In this document: positions 13,375-28,581 of the stretch, one piece after another
How positions within the stretch are numbered: position 1 is the stretch's first letter
How the letters are laid out: each line of letters starts with the position of its first letter
DNA from: Hemibagrus wyckioides
Lineage: Eukaryota > Chordata > Actinopteri > Siluriformes > Bagridae
NCBI RefSeq assembly: GCF_019097595.1
Contig: NC_080716.1
Location: 14,594,901 to 14,658,900 of the forward strand
Reading direction: 5' to 3'
DNA length: 64,000 bases
Made by a program: the position numbers and the translations under genes
The notes under the pieces: generated by a model
Seen by the model: the letters and a program-made list of their open reading frames with translations, nothing else
What the model was told of the DNA's origin: nothing
The model's database searches: none

Positions 13375-16300
13375 GCAAACCTTAACCATCCATATTTTAT
13401 TTATATCTTATATCTGGCCTTTCTCATACACACAACTGCCAATTAATATGCAATTTATCTCACTTACATGTACACTGAATATGTTTCCATATTCAGAGGA
13501 ATTTTGTCAGAAGGCTCAGCTTTCAATCAGAGATCTCCCCAGAGTCTGCCTGCTGCAAATCAGTTGAACTGAGACGCACGGTTGCTGATTCAGTGTGCTG
13601 ATTGTTAATCACATATTCAGCAGGTGTGATGGAGGTATTAGTGATGTCTGTATGATTAGTTCCTCATACACAGCAGGCACATATCTTGATACACAGCCTC
13701 TCTGAAAGTCTCTGGTGTTGTCTGCTATTTCAGCCATCTTTGTTCCACATCTGGTTTGTTGCTCATGCCTGCTTTTTGTGAAGAGCACAAAGAGATTCTC
13801 TCTCAGTGGAGCTGCTGTCCTACTGAGACAGATAGAGATACTTGTCTTTGTTATCAAGCCCTGTTTCCCGATCCTGCTCTCCAGAACCAGGACAATGGTG
13901 AAGCTTTAGTTTGTTCACTTCATCATCCTATCAACAGCACATCAAGTGCAAGTGCAGACTGAAAGAGTTACAAATAATCATAGCACTAATATTTATCTCT
14001 AAGCACAAGAAAGCTACGGAAATGAATTGAAATCAGTGCAGTTTTATTCATATAGTGTCACAAAGCAGCTTTACAGAAATCTGGATAGGAAATTTCCAAA
14101 GTTATCCATTTATCCATAATGAGCAAGCCAGCGGCGAAGCTGGCAAGGAAAAACACCCTGAGGTGACAAGAGGAAAAAACCTTGAGAGGAACCAGACTCA
14201 AAAGGGAACCATCCTTTTCTGGGTGACACCGGATACAGTGCAGTTCTAAATCATTACTCTTCTATATCTGTAGACTATAAAGTCAAGCAATGCTAGGTAT
14301 GTTAAAGAAAACTTGAGTTTGGGCACCATTAGAGTTTTAAACTGTTGAATGTTTGAGACTGTGAGTAGAAATTGTACGTGTTCTTAGTGATTGCTGTCTT
14401 TAGGCTATCTGAAGATGAACATTCACAAAAAATGGCTTTTGTTTTCATTACCAGGTATATAATTAAAAAAAAAAATGTGTGTGTGTGCAGAGAAAAAAAC
14501 AATGTGTCCTTTTGCACCGTATTGTGTATGCAGCTCTGGTCAGGGCGGCTACAGATCATAGACTTTAATTGCTCACATTTCACACCAGGTGCCTTTATAA
14601 ATATGACAGGCTAATTTTAATGTTTCCCAAATACTGGAGACTTCATCCCATTTGCATACCATAACAGGTATTACTGAGTGGCATGTAATTAGTCCCATAA
14701 GACTACCCAACTGGTCTGCACACAGCTTAATGACCCTGTTATAGATTCTCTTTCATGTCATGTAGCTGTCATCAATATGATGAATGATGTTTTTGTGGCG
14801 CAGCAGTTCCTCATTTTAGAACGGTACCAGTTTAGAGCATGACACTAAACAGCTGGGTGCTTTTAATGAATTTTCAATGGTATAATTTGAAAGTATAGAG
14901 TGGAAAGAGACTCAACTAACTGTGCTTGACTCGGTATGTTAGTGGAAGGCCTAATCCTGACACTCCAGATTTAAAAAAAAAAAGTACACTTAAATGGAAA
15001 TATTTGGAAGTAAATCTATCTGTCAGGTCTTCATTCCAGTCCTGAGATCATATGTGTTCATATGAATTTCATATGTTCTCTCTGATGTCCACATAGGTTT
15101 TCCAGTTTCCCAACCATCCTATTTTACATAGTCTATCATGTGCCGTTGCTTGTATGCAGTCTCCTTATTTGGTCAAAGCTGCTGACTGTTTACATGACCA
15201 AAAAGTTTGATTTTGGTTTCATTTAACTTCGAAACACGATCCTAAATGTAGCTCTGGTGACATTTAAATGCCGAATTTTGCTGATGCTCTCAGGAGGGGC
15301 TTCTTTTTTGTAACACTTCCAAACTCCTTGTTATGAAAGTTGATATTATGAAGTGTTATGAAGTTGTCATTTTGAAACCTGACAACCACAAGAATCAAAC
15401 AAACTTTTCAAAAACTGTGATGATTGAACTCTTTTTCCTGCTTTTACCATCACCTTCACTGTCTGCACGTGGGTGCAATTTTCTGACAAGAAACTTTTTG
15501 TTTGGCCCAAATTGTATTTAATGGAACTCATTCTGTATTATCTGTTGCCATTTGTCTCACGTGTGTAGAAACATATTTGTTTTTCCCCATCAATGGTAAA
15601 GGGTGACTTGTAAAGGGCCTTTTTTTTTTACATGCATGCAGCCTCAAATACCTCAGGGAAATAGAGCTCCTGGGGACTGAGAGCAAATAGAGAAAAAAGT
15701 GCATTCACTTTACAGTTCCTTGGTTGGCTTGATGTGTTATTGGTGTTATTGTACGTAAGACAGCTACCAAAAGACTTAGAGTTAATTCTAGAGGTGATGT
15801 AATTAAAGAAGCTATGTAAACACCAGCCTACATTCAGTTGAGGGAAATGTGAGCAATAAAGTTCACTTGTACTTTTAGATGGTAGTCAGTGAGTTTTATC
15901 ATTGATGAGAAAAGAAGAACATGTGAGAAACTTTGCTCCTTTTCATCTAAAAATGTAAATTGCTGGAGCATGCTGAGGTGAGATTTTCTGCTCAGTCAAG
16001 CAAGCATTACCTCTACAGATGCTACCAGATTTCCTTTCTGAAGCCTCGCTGCCTTAGAAGTAAGATCACAGCTACCCTGGTATAGCTCCGAATCCAACCC
16101 CAGACTCTGGAGCTGTGAGGCAGCTGAATCATTGTCACCCATGAGTTTAGATATTTCCCCCTCCACTTTAATCAAATAGATTTCATAGGACTTATTAGAT
16201 TTTGCCATTGATTGTGTAATCAAAAATGGATTACATGGTTTCCCTTCTCTCTTTATGAAACGCTGTAGGTGATATAGAGCCCAGAGCTTTCTTCCTTTCT

Positions 16301-17228
16301 ACCATCCTCTCTGGAGTAAGTGCTGATAGGAATCAAGTACTAGGTAGAGTTCAGCTGCCATGAAACTCTGACAGTCTTCTGAAGACTAAAAATCAATTCC
16401 CTCGGCATCATTAATTAGAAAACAACTTTTCAAATGAGTGATGTATCCTGTGCTGGATGGTGATAAGAACAAGACAATTTTCTGTTACCACTCCTAGTGA
16501 CATTGTAGAGATAACCTATAGACATTTCCTGATGGGTAAACCTGTTGGAAGTCTGAGGCATGAAAAGGTGGAGTTTGAGTTGGACAGAGGCTAGAGGTGT
16601 GTTGTATTGGTAAAAAATAAATCTTTCTGTCTACAGATTATTCAGAGTCACAGAGTCTACAAGCTGTCTTAAAAATCTCCATACATACATAATTAACATT
16701 TTTTTAGCAAAATTTCTTCCAAACTTTTTCATACATACTGTAGTTTATGTATATACATATTTCTGGCTGTAAAATGTAGAACTGAGACAGCTCATTTATT
16801 CTGTATATTTAACGGCTGTGCCATACTATGTAAATATCTACTATTTACTGTTTCCAAAATTTGTAATTGAATTATCCCTGGAACAAAACACAGACATACA
16901 ACTAATACAAAACTGCAAATCTGAATGACCAGCAGGGGGCAGTATTTAAGTGTTCTAGGAAATGGTCAATGACTATCGATAAGTGTTCACTTCGCTTTGC
17001 TAGCAGAGTCGATGAAATCTTTGGTTTAAAAGCAAATGAATCCATGTGAATTGACAGTTTCTGTCAATGTTGTCTTTTGCCTAATGAGGATAATGTGAAC
17101 AATTTGGCAGAATGTCTTTTTTTCAACATTCTCATTATCTAGTATGAGTAGACAATCCGTAAATGGGAAAGTCAGGGAGCAGAATGTTTTTAACTTGATA
17201 TTATAAAGATTTTATTTTATATATATTT

Positions 17229-17274
<46 letters not shown>

Positions 17275-20200
17275 AGAATTTAGTCATACAATCTTGAAAT
17301 AACAGAAAAAAGTGCATCATACCTTTGGTACATGTTAAAAAGATCAGGTTTTCCTGTGCGGCTGCACCGTTCCCTCTTGTACTCTACTACTTTCCTCGCT
17401 TCCTCCCTCTGTCCCTCCCTCTCTCTTTCTCTCCTCTCTTTCGTTCCCAGCCCTCCCCTTTGCTGAGACTAAACGCCTGAGTACAGTCTCTCAAATAAGA
17501 GCACAGTACAACTAACACAGCAGAGTGGGTCAAACTCTCCTCTCCTCTTCTCCCCTGTTTCTTGTGCCTTTTCTGTCCGGTGTCATCTCGAGCACTCTCC
17601 CCTGGCCACGCAGCCTGGATTTGGGACAGGAGCTGAGTGGCACACGTGGGTGCCCTGGGGTACAGGGCCCATGCCAGTCTGTGGAGGAGGGCACATGGGC
17701 TTTGGGTAACTGGAGCGCAGAGGTGGAGGAGCCAGGGGGCTGGCATGAGTCAGGGCAGGGTGCCATGCTGGGCACAGCGTGGGAGACGGAGGGGCTGCAG
17801 ACGCTGGGCATCGTGGTGATTGTGTGCGCCTCGCTCAAGCTGCTACACCTGCTCGGCCTCATCAGCTTCTCCGAGGGTAAGCGTAGATATGAGTTTAGAT
17901 GCTGGAGCAGTGTTTATTTAGTGTACGCTGAGTTTAATAAAAGGAATAATAAGTGTGTTTTTTAGTGTAATAGAAGTTTGTGGAGTTGTGTGTTGGATAC
18001 GTGTATGAGTTTGCAAATGGATTAGTCTCTGTAGATGAGGCAAAGATGAGAGATAGAATAAAGGGCAATTTTTAAAACTTTTGGCAAGCAGTTGAAAGGA
18101 AGAGATCCAGGTTTACACAAACATTTCAAGAGCTCTAATTGATATTGTTTAATTTAAAGAGTAGGTATGTGTAGTTGGCATGCTGTGAGCCTTCTCTCAG
18201 ACTTATTGGGGCTCAAGGACAGTTGTAAATAATCATAAGTTTATCAAATGTTTTTATAGCCATCCTCACACTGTTCAACTCTGTTCCAATTTTCCATTTC
18301 ATCATCCTATGCTAATTGTCAACCTTTGCATAAATCGAGTGCTTTTTACTTGACAGCGTCAGCCTACCCATCAGGCAGGATAAATATGTGAATATTACAG
18401 TGTGAATAGGGTGTTTGACGTGATGTGGCAGGTTGAGTACAGCAGGTTTTTTCCCTTAATCAGTCTGTGAAATATCTGACAGCCTGTGAAATGACTGAAA
18501 CTTCTGACATTCAGATTTTGGGCTTCTGCTCACATTGGTTTGGTTTACTCAACTTAATTTAAACCAATTTTAAAATGTTTTTAACTACTGATTGTTGGAG
18601 TTATTTGACCATCTACAATGTATTACATAAAGTAATCACACTTAGTATTTTAACCTGGTTAATACACAGCCTTTTTTTATGACATAATGCAATTTAGAAA
18701 ACATAGTGGCTTGAGGTTTAAAGCACTGTGTTAATCTGTTTCTCTTTGCGTGTGTAATCCATCATTTGACAAATCTGTTTGATTGATTATGCTATTTAAT
18801 ATGGAGAAGATTCTGTGTCATAGCAAAGAGCTTTTATCTCTGGCACAGAATCGTCTCCATGTTCTTAAATTTCTTTCTGACTCATGTGTGTTAGTGTATT
18901 TGACTATGTTGTATTGAAATGCTGCTTAAAGGGAAGTACACTGCCAGGTTTTATTCTGTGTCATAGCTGTAGTGTTTTGTTTAAATGGCTCATTTAACAC
19001 AATTACACAGCAAGGCCAGTGATTCAGGGGATGCTTTTAACCTCCTGCCTGAAACTGTGAGGCAGTGCTATTTGCTCCCTCGGTTGGGCTTCATCTTTCA
19101 CGCTCTGTCTCGTCAAAAACTGCATTTTCCTCCTGCGGACAGCTAGAGACTAGAAATTCGAATCTCTCAACATTCCAGCAATCATTACTTTTTAGAATTA
19201 TACATTAGAAAAAAATCGAGCACCTTTTATATCTTGTACAGTTTTGGTGAGATGGTTATGGTGAATTATATAAACCATGTGTGCTGTAATTATCATAGTT
19301 AAGGCAAATGCATCATCACCTTTAACCCTGTTTAATCCAACTTTTATCATTGGATTACAAAAGCACCACTGGGACCCCAAAGGTATTTTTATAGTCAAGA
19401 CTGACGGTGAAAAAGTAACGGTATATGGAAAGAGGTGGTTATGAATCTCAATGAACCCTTCCTTTTTTACTTCTTTCCTCTTTTTCTCAAAACTCATTCC
19501 CAATGATGAACGTTTCTTGCATATCAGTCGACAGCAAGGCCAGTGCTTGCCAAGATGAGCCAAAGCTCAGCCGCCAGCTGTCAAGCAGAGCTGTTTGTGT
19601 CCTCAGTTAGGCTTAATCTTTTTGCATACGGAACATTTCCATTTTTACTTTCTCTTCACTTAGCTACTGACGTTGGCTGTATCTACGAAGGTTGCTAACT
19701 TCGGTTCGGAAATTCGGAAATACAGAACCTATTTCTTATATCAAACAATTAGCAGTCTCAATTCTCTGACTATTCTGAGTGTTTATTTTGCCTCGGTTTA
19801 GTTAAAGATGCCTGCATCCTGTTATTCATATAGAAAGCTGGTCTGTCTGACTAACAGCAGTAGCTCAGATACCTGATTTATTCAGAGACAACAATGGATA
19901 TTTCAAGATGAATCACCGAATAAATTATTTTTATACTGTTGCTACTGGTCTTGCCACTGCCATTTTTTAAGGATTAACATAAAATGCAGGTCATACTGTT
20001 GTAGTAAGAAAACAGTTCATGACACACTTTAGAAATTAGATCAAATAAAAGGCACAAAAACAAAATAAATCGCAATGATCCAGTAGCATTGCATGGAAGA
20101 TAACTGCATCAGGTTGGAAACTAGGAAGCTGCAGGTTGATATTTTACTGATTTCTGTTCATGACAAGTACAACTTGTCAAACGTTATAGAATTTCTGAGT

Positions 20201-23200
20201 AGAACCTTGAATGTATTCATTGCTTGATGCTTTAGAGAGCAACTGAGTGGAAAGGCTATAGACAGATAATTTCAACATTGAAAGGAGACATTTAAGAGAA
20301 GAGCAGGAAAGAAAAATAGATAGCCATCTGACTGAACTGAAGCCTGTATTGTGCCACATTGGATTTCATTTCATTGAGAGATCATTTTAGTCATCCCAGA
20401 GGGAAATTCACCACCGTGCCAATATGCCAATTTGCTTTCAAACAGACTATGGCAAGGTGGTCAGAAATGATGTTAGCTCTTGATTTTTCTATTTCCTTGA
20501 AAAATATTAAGGATGTGGTCACTAGGGTTGTATAGCTAGAAAGTGGGTTTGTATTGAACCCAAAACAGAACGGCGTGTTTTTGCCACAAAGGTCTCTGAT
20601 TGCACTTTGACAGTGCGCCTTGCAGCTAATGATGGTGTAGAGGTGAAGGATTATCTTTCTTTTCCTGGGCATAAGATTATTGATTTGAGAAAATAAGGAC
20701 GGTAGTATGTTTCAAGATGTGACAAATTACATTAAGGGATGTTTAGATTAGTTTAATTGAATGTGCACACATGCTGTGGCTGGGATATTTTTGTTTGTTT
20801 GGTTGGGTAGTTGTTTTTTGGACAACACTTCACTTTATAGTTCAATTACTAAACTAATTAGAGTTAGATTACTGGACACAGAAAATCGAATAAATCCTAA
20901 CGAAAATCTTCAAAAAAAACATTAGCACTGTAAGACAAAAGCCAAACCAAATAAAATACACCTTGACAAGTGAAATTAGCTGCAATTTAAAATCATAAAG
21001 AATATGGCTTTTTAAATTAGCATAACCAGTTACATTTGTAAGCAGTTTTGAACTTCGTAAGAAATGATTTGGTCTAAGAGTGAATGTTTACACTAATGGA
21101 GAGGAGACCAAAAATGTAAAAAAACAAAACAAAACAAAAAAAATTCCATATTAATAAGATTGAATTTAATTGAGTTGCATATTAACCATTAATATGCAAA
21201 ATAACCAGTAAGTCGTTATTAACTGAACAGTGTTAATATGTATTTCCCTGAGGACATTAAGGATGTTATTATCCCTATTTGATTAGTGTGTGGCCCAGCA
21301 TAGTAGATCTAAACAGAGCCATTGTCTCATAGCTGAAACTGTGAGGTGAGGACTAATTGGTGTGTCAGTGAAGATAAATATTGCCTAGCTCAGCAGAGCA
21401 CTTGTGTTCACACACACACACACACACACACAGAGGATGCTTATGTCAGATTAACAGTGGCGCCGGCCATTAGCAAAGGGATCACTGCATTCATGAAGGT
21501 CACAGAACCCTTTCTCCTGGCCTTTGTCTTAGACACGTCCTTGCACAAGATTCACGAGTCTCTGACAGCACCTTTGAGTCCGAACTGTACACTAAAGAGC
21601 CACAGGAGATGAGTTATTATAATGGCCTGTCAGAAGCTTATATGCCTGAGAGGACCTTTTCTTCACCTCAGTCATATTGTGTTTTATTTTTCTTTTTTAA
21701 AATGAATGGGTAAGTAGATTATTAGCAGAGACACAGTTTGTTCAATGATTGTCCTTTTAAAAATGGCCTTCATTGTAACATCTTGTGACCTTTGAGGAAA
21801 CCCGGATGAACAAGATGTTTTTTTTAATGTAGGATTTGTAGGAAATTTAAATTGTCTGCCTAATGATCTGAAAAGTCTGCACTCATGATGGTGAGTTCAA
21901 ACCAAATAAGTAGTGACAGAAAAGGGTTGTCTGTTGTAATAGCTACACACTTCACACTTCTAATATCACTTTAACACTTACCTCAGGGAACTTGGAAATT
22001 ATGAAGAGCCAGGGGATATTGAATGGAACCGGGAGTAGGACAAAAGAAAACCATCTCTGACAAATCAGAACAAGTTTTATTCACAATTTGTTCGCAATAT
22101 CTGTGCCGTGTTGCAGTTTTTGGATGCTGAATGTTCAGTCTGGCTCCATTGAATCCAAGGTGCATTATTGTGTGCATTATTACTTACTTAAATGAAATTA
22201 TTGCTGGGCAATAAAAAGCATCATAGTTATTTTGCTCTTGAAAGCACAATAACTGTACTGTAGAAAGCAACATGACAGACAAGTTATAAAGTTGTAGGAC
22301 TAAGGAATATAAGTCAAGATGCTGCTCTCACAGCCATGGCCTGTGTTCCATTACTGGGCAGGGAACCAACCGAGCCACTGGGGGATGCACAAGCCAGTAC
22401 ACTCTTAGAGCAGGTCCCAAAGCCTGGATAAAAATGGACGGGTTGCGTCAGGAAGGGCATGCTAAATCAAATATGCAGATCATATGATCCAGTCTGGTGA
22501 CCCCTACCAGGAGCAGCTGAAAAGAGAACAACAACTCAAAACTTAAATCTACGAAATAAGCAAGTTACATTTTTTAGCTAGAATAATCTAATAATTCATA
22601 ATTGCAATTGATTATAAAAAAAATCCCAAGAAAAACAGAAACCATGATCATTATTATTAATGTTGCAGCCCTAATTGAAATAAAGTCTTTATTTGGCACT
22701 AGTTTCATAGTCAATGTTTGCTTTACAGTATACAAAGCGTTTTTTCTCATGGCCTCTTAGTACCACAGAAACTTTATATTATAGACACAATGCCTTTGGT
22801 AACATACGTCCTAGTAATTGTTATAATTGTTATCTTGAAGAAAGTTGTTAAGTAAATATCAAAATGAAACTCTTATTCGTCACCAATATATCAACCATAT
22901 GCATGAGTAATTTGGTGCATATCTCATGCTTACACACATTTTTATGCATAGAATATTATTTATCAAGTTCTTGTGTGTGAGGATGGATTTAAATTTAGAT
23001 GCACATACAGGAATCTGCTTATGAGGAGCTCTCATTCCACTTTAATCCCACTTAATAACATCAGCATAATCGACAAAGCAATTGCTGGCTGTGGCGTTGA
23101 CAGCGAGGTGTAGATAGGGGACAGATATAATGTAAAGTAAAATCATAAAAGGCACATCTAAAGATTGATTGGGATGCGGTAGATAATGACTGATACTGCC

Positions 23201-26200
23201 TCACTTGATGATTTGGCACTCACAGCTGTGCTCAGGGAGCTCTGCTTGCTGAGACTGATGAGTGGCTCATCACTTTGATTCTGTTTGACCAGTTCAAAAT
23301 TTGATGGTCTGTGCCAGCAGCTCGCCTCAACAAAACACATAGGAAAAGACAAAATAAGGTGATTAGTGAATAGTGTATTTTAGTGAACAGATTGCATAAT
23401 AGGTTAAAATATAAAAATCTCCCAGTTTTCATGAAAGAAGTCTGAAAGTGATACTCAGTTAATATATACAGGTTATTTGTCATGTTTGTTGTTTAGCCTC
23501 GTGGACAAGTGGAATAAATGATGCATTAATTATGCTAAAGAGGGAGGTTACACTTACATTTTAGAGTGGCTTACAGTTATCTCATTTATTCAACTGTAAA
23601 GTTAAGAAAGGCCTTTTCCAAGAGCCCAAGAGTAGCAGCATGGCAATGGCGGTATTTAAGCTTACAACCTTAATCAGTAGTCCAGTAGTTTCACCAGTTA
23701 GGTACCATGTACGCCATTTTTGTTTCACTCTAATTTCTGCCACAGTATCTCTACTTCATCTTCTTTGTCTATTCAACATGCTCCATGTTGTTTGCACCAC
23801 GCATACCATGAACAGAGAACTAGGTTTTTCAAAGATGACGTATAAGGTTTTTTAGCATATATGGTGAATCGAGGGTGTTTCTTTATGTAAATGAGCACAG
23901 GATTGTGTGTATTGTGTGATAAATGGGAATTTCATTATGTATAATGGCAGCTCTTATTCCCAAATGAAGAACCTGTTCTACGGATGCTTTGATAAATGAC
24001 ACCCCAGTACTAGTTGCTTTGATTTACAATTAGACATTTTAATGATCAGATTGACGGAAAACCATCATAGCCATAACCGTATCGAATTAGTATGAGAGGC
24101 ATGCGACTACATTTATGTGTAAATGTAAGTTATGGTAGCTTTTATTGCACACAACATAAAGGGCAATTTGTTATTAACTCCTTTTTCCAATCTTTAATTC
24201 AAGCTTGGAGGTTTTAGACATTAGGTAAAAGACTGACATGACCTTTCCAGTTTAGTTTCTGTGCTTCCCCTCAGGTGGCTTTAGCTATAATCAGACAGAC
24301 GGTAGAAGGTTGACCCACACATTTGTGGAAGCTTAAGTGAGGACTGTCTCAATCCATTAGAATTACAGGGACTTAATGGATGCTAATGGCTGTCCAGTCT
24401 GAGAAATGAACATTAAGGACACTTTCTCAGCAGCTAGATTCAAGCGAACTGAAAGACATTCTCATCAGTTTTACTCAGGTGTGCAGCAGAGATACACACA
24501 GTTATGAGGCCCTACATCTTATTTCTGAGTATCAATCCACATTAAGGGGAAGATACAATATAAGTGGACTGTCACGCAAGTTGGATTTAGGAGTACTCCA
24601 ATAAAGCTAACCTGAAGCACAATACGTGTTGGTCTTATTCCGAATGCATTCTTTATTCAGCAATCCCCACATTTGCAATGCCATAGGCTAAATGCAAGAA
24701 TTCAGACCATAGATTGTACAACAGCAAAACTGATTGCTTTAAATGCCAGATATGTTATAGCTTAGCCTTGATGTCTAAAAGGGCTCCATTTTGTTGAGAA
24801 ACAAGACTCAAAATAAAAAGGATGTGGATTAAACCTTTGTTAGCATACATTCTTGCAGCGTTTCAATGTGACTGGCTTTGACACAAGATTTTGTAAACAC
24901 TGGTATCTCCTACCACATATATTTAAAATGGGATGCAAAGGAGGCTTTCAAGATTGGAGCCTAAGGGACAAATTCAAAATTTTTCATCAAAACAGTCTGG
25001 GTAGAATCTTCACCATAAGCATTAATCTCTAGTTTCATTTCAAAGCTAAATGTGGAATAACACGTCCCCAGAAATCCTCTGTGATGTGCAGGCTGTGTGA
25101 TATGTAGGCTGGAGATGTGTTTATAGATTATATCTTAGCTAATAATTCATCATTCCGAATGATCAATTTTGAATTATATTTTGTTTACATGTTATCATTT
25201 TAAATGACTGTTTTTTTTTTTTTTTTTACTTCTCCTTGTTTAGGATATTTGGAGTGTTTATTATGTCTGGCCCTGAGTGAATTTGTCTCATCTCCATTTA
25301 AATTTCCTTGATAATTGCATATCTAATTTTAGCCCAGTTTTCTACCGCACTGGGTTTTTCAAAGCTCAGCTTCCTTATCTTAAAGAGCCAGCGTGTTATC
25401 TTAATGTGCTGTTGCTTGTTTGCGGCTTCATCATTCAAAGAGACTTTGCATTTTCTCTTCGTTAGTGATATGAGATACAGGATTAAAACCTAAATCTCAT
25501 CATGTCTGGGATAACCGATTCTAAATGATTTTGGGTACAACTTTAATACTTTTACATTTTTTTTTTAATATTTGAAGTCAGTAACTAATACGACTTTCAG
25601 TGAGAACATATGTTTACATGTAAATGAGCTGATCTTTAAATAATAATCTCAGTCCTCATAATTTATGTGTGATTCTGCCTGTTGTCATGTATATCATCAG
25701 CTCTAATAATGTTGCTATTATGCAAGCCATGAGAATCAAACTGAGCTCTATGTGAAGGCAAACAAAAAGTGATTTATTTTTTTTTAGAGCCCTACATCAG
25801 CATTCCCTTTTCATATTGCATCCTTCCAGTGCAATTTTATGGAGATTGAAAACAGGCTTGAATTTCTTACACTCAGTCAAAATTCTACTAAGTGATACGA
25901 TTGTAAACAGCTTGTTAGATTTAAACAGTATTTAAATACAGATTTTCTAGCATTGAGGTAATTTCTTCATAATCCATGATTAATGTTTCTGTCAGGTTTG
26001 TATTTCGGATCATGGCTTGTAATGAACTATTTGTCATCATTACATGGCATATGGTTCATACTTTTCTTGTCTGTGAACTGATGCCAGTTAATTCATGTTA
26101 AATATTCTTGGTCAAAGCAATGGCAAAACCTATTGTTCAATATTCTCCATTAAAATATGTTACTATAAAGTCAAGGACTTTATAATACTTCTATGTATAT

Positions 26201-28546
26201 TTTACAACCCCATTTAAGGCTTTCACACAGGGTATAGTTGTTACAAATCCAGGTAGGTGGATGTCAGTGAAGTGGTTTAAAAAAAACAAAACAAGAAAGG
26301 ATATACATTGAAAACAAATAAGGCTCAAAATGGGATTGCACAACAGGCGCTAACTACACACACAACCACAACCAATAAAACAAACAGCAAGCAACAAAAC
26401 ACAGAAGTTATATAGAGGAACTTATCAAGAGCTATACAAGACAGGTGTGTGTACATGAAATCAGTGAAACAACGAAGCAACACATTCAAAGAGGGTTGCC
26501 CTCTGGTGAACTGGAGGGGAATTGTCCATGGTGGATATGACAGGTGTGTGTTTGTGTGTTTTGTCACTTGTAGTTAACATTTGAGAAACGCAATACATCT
26601 CTTGGGTTTAGTGACCATCTGTGCTTTATTAATGTTCGGCTTTTGGCAGCTTGCTTCTGTCATTCATCTCTAATTTGAAAGTCTGCCCTCTACACACTGC
26701 GGGAATATGCATGTGCAAACATGCAGTGAGCCTAACTAACATGTAAATTATTCTGCATGCCTGCTTTTATTTACTAGTAAAACTGAGTTTTCACCAAACA
26801 GATAAGCATCTTGCTTTAGTCCTGCCACATGGATCACTTATTTGATGTGAAAGAACTGGACAAGAAGAGCAAAACAACCTTTAGTAATACTTTGATGCTA
26901 AAAAGATTCTTTACATTCCTCCACTTTAACTTGAATTGTCAATAAGAAAAGCTATAATCGAATGAAATAGCTGTGGAATGGATGAATGTTCTTCATGTTC
27001 TTCCCCAGGTAAATGCTTTAGGCAGTATTTTATTTAATGTAAGCATTAGGTCCTCTTCTTGACAGGCTTCCAATCTATAGAATAAACCATCTTACAGGTT
27101 TACATTACATGTTCATTATATGTTATATTTGGCATAGGGACCTTGGCGAATGATTTTCTGCTCTCTCGACCCAGCACTAAATGAGTTTTTGTGTGTGTCT
27201 TCGGAGGTTTGCTATGTTTGAGTGTGTCTTTGCTGGTCCATCTCTGAGCAGAACAGATGTGATCTTGGGTTTTTAATTTTTGAACATCTGCACAATTTAT
27301 CAATTAGTAGTCAAATTCTTTGTCATTTTCCAAAGTCCATCTGGAGGTGTACAGATCAAGTGTGCTACTAATCAGACACCTCATTTTATGCTCATTTATT
27401 GTCTTATTTATGACTCTGCCAATTAAAGAGATGGAAGGTTCTATGCAGAGCCAAACACTGAGCGGGCCTTATACAGTGCAGTTGCTCTTTCATTAACCAT
27501 GAGAAAGACTTTGTGGTATATATCAATGTGTCTTTGATGGCTAATTACATTAAAGAACCCAAAATTAGAGCCATCTTTTGTGAGAGAAATCACCTAGAAT
27601 TAGTTTAGCTACTTTGTTGGAGCAGCTCCATAAGCACAGCTTGGACTGGAATTTGGAATTACACATCCTGAACATCAGTGAAAATAAATGAATTTTATAA
27701 GTAAATATAAGTATATAAGTGAATATAAGGCTTTTAGACTAAGGCATGCTGATTGAATGAGAGTAAGTGTTGTTTCCTACACTTACAGTTTCCTATAGTT
27801 AAATATGGTGTACATGGCCACAGTAAGGGGAGGGGGATTATATTGTTTCCGTCTTCCTGCAGTGCTTATGAAGTACTTTTACATCATGCTTGGTTGTAGC
27901 TTTTTAAAAGCCCACCGGGTTTTTGAATTGTGGCTCACCAGAGCATGTGCTCTAACTGTATCTGCTGTTGACGCCATGGGCAGGTGGTTATGCCTGAGAA
28001 CAGATCATAAATTAGTCTATTCTAACAGGCAGGGACCGTTGTGGAGCATTAAAGTTTGTAAATCATACAGTACACAGTAATGGAGACCCTAAGAATGTGG
28101 ATGCATCATTGGCCCAGACTATGTACATAATATATGTGGAAGAGCAGTGAGAAATCTGATGGATGCCAGCAGGAAATGGAAAGTTATAAATCCACTCAGA
28201 ACTTGGAGATGATGTTGAAGTGCAGAAAAATGAAACTTTCCAGACTCATAAATACAGCATATATTGTAGCTGACTTAACATTGTATTATATAATTACAGA
28301 GCTTCATAGGTAATTTACTATGTCAATGCCTGCATGGGTTTTGATTGATTTTACACAGGCTATGGTAATTCACACTGATCAGGGATCTGGAGTGCATACT
28401 GTACATCACTGGTTTGGTTTAAACCAGACATTCTTTAAATATGAGCTGTTCTCTGACAATCTCAGAGTGTTCATTTTAAACTAAGGAGCTAACCTTACCT
28501 GCTTTGGTAAACTTTCTTTCTTATTAAAGTATTTTTGAAAGTAAAA

Positions 28547-28581
<35 letters not shown>

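Larger units (their letters stand above)
6571..14036 (+). other. kcnip4 intron 1: mostly unique sequence
   Basis: Contains (CA)n, (CT)n and a short LINE-tail fragment at 10835. No exon with family similarity was found. Open frames are short and look random. Confidence 0.6.
14231..17339 (+). other. kcnip4 intron 1 before the second first exon
   Basis: No repeat or exon recognised apart from the CTCF-like motif and the (TA)n tract near the end. Confidence 0.55.

Noticed and set aside
17525..17764. Open frame continuing upstream of the second kcnip4 first exon (80 codons)
   Set aside because: It starts at GTG, not ATG; the only in-frame ATG is 17765, which matches the family's start and length. 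Read as 5'UTR.
17387..17862. - strand frames of 110-119 codons in the CpG-rich island
   Set aside because: Shadows of a GC-rich region where stop codons are rare; no domain or splice logic.
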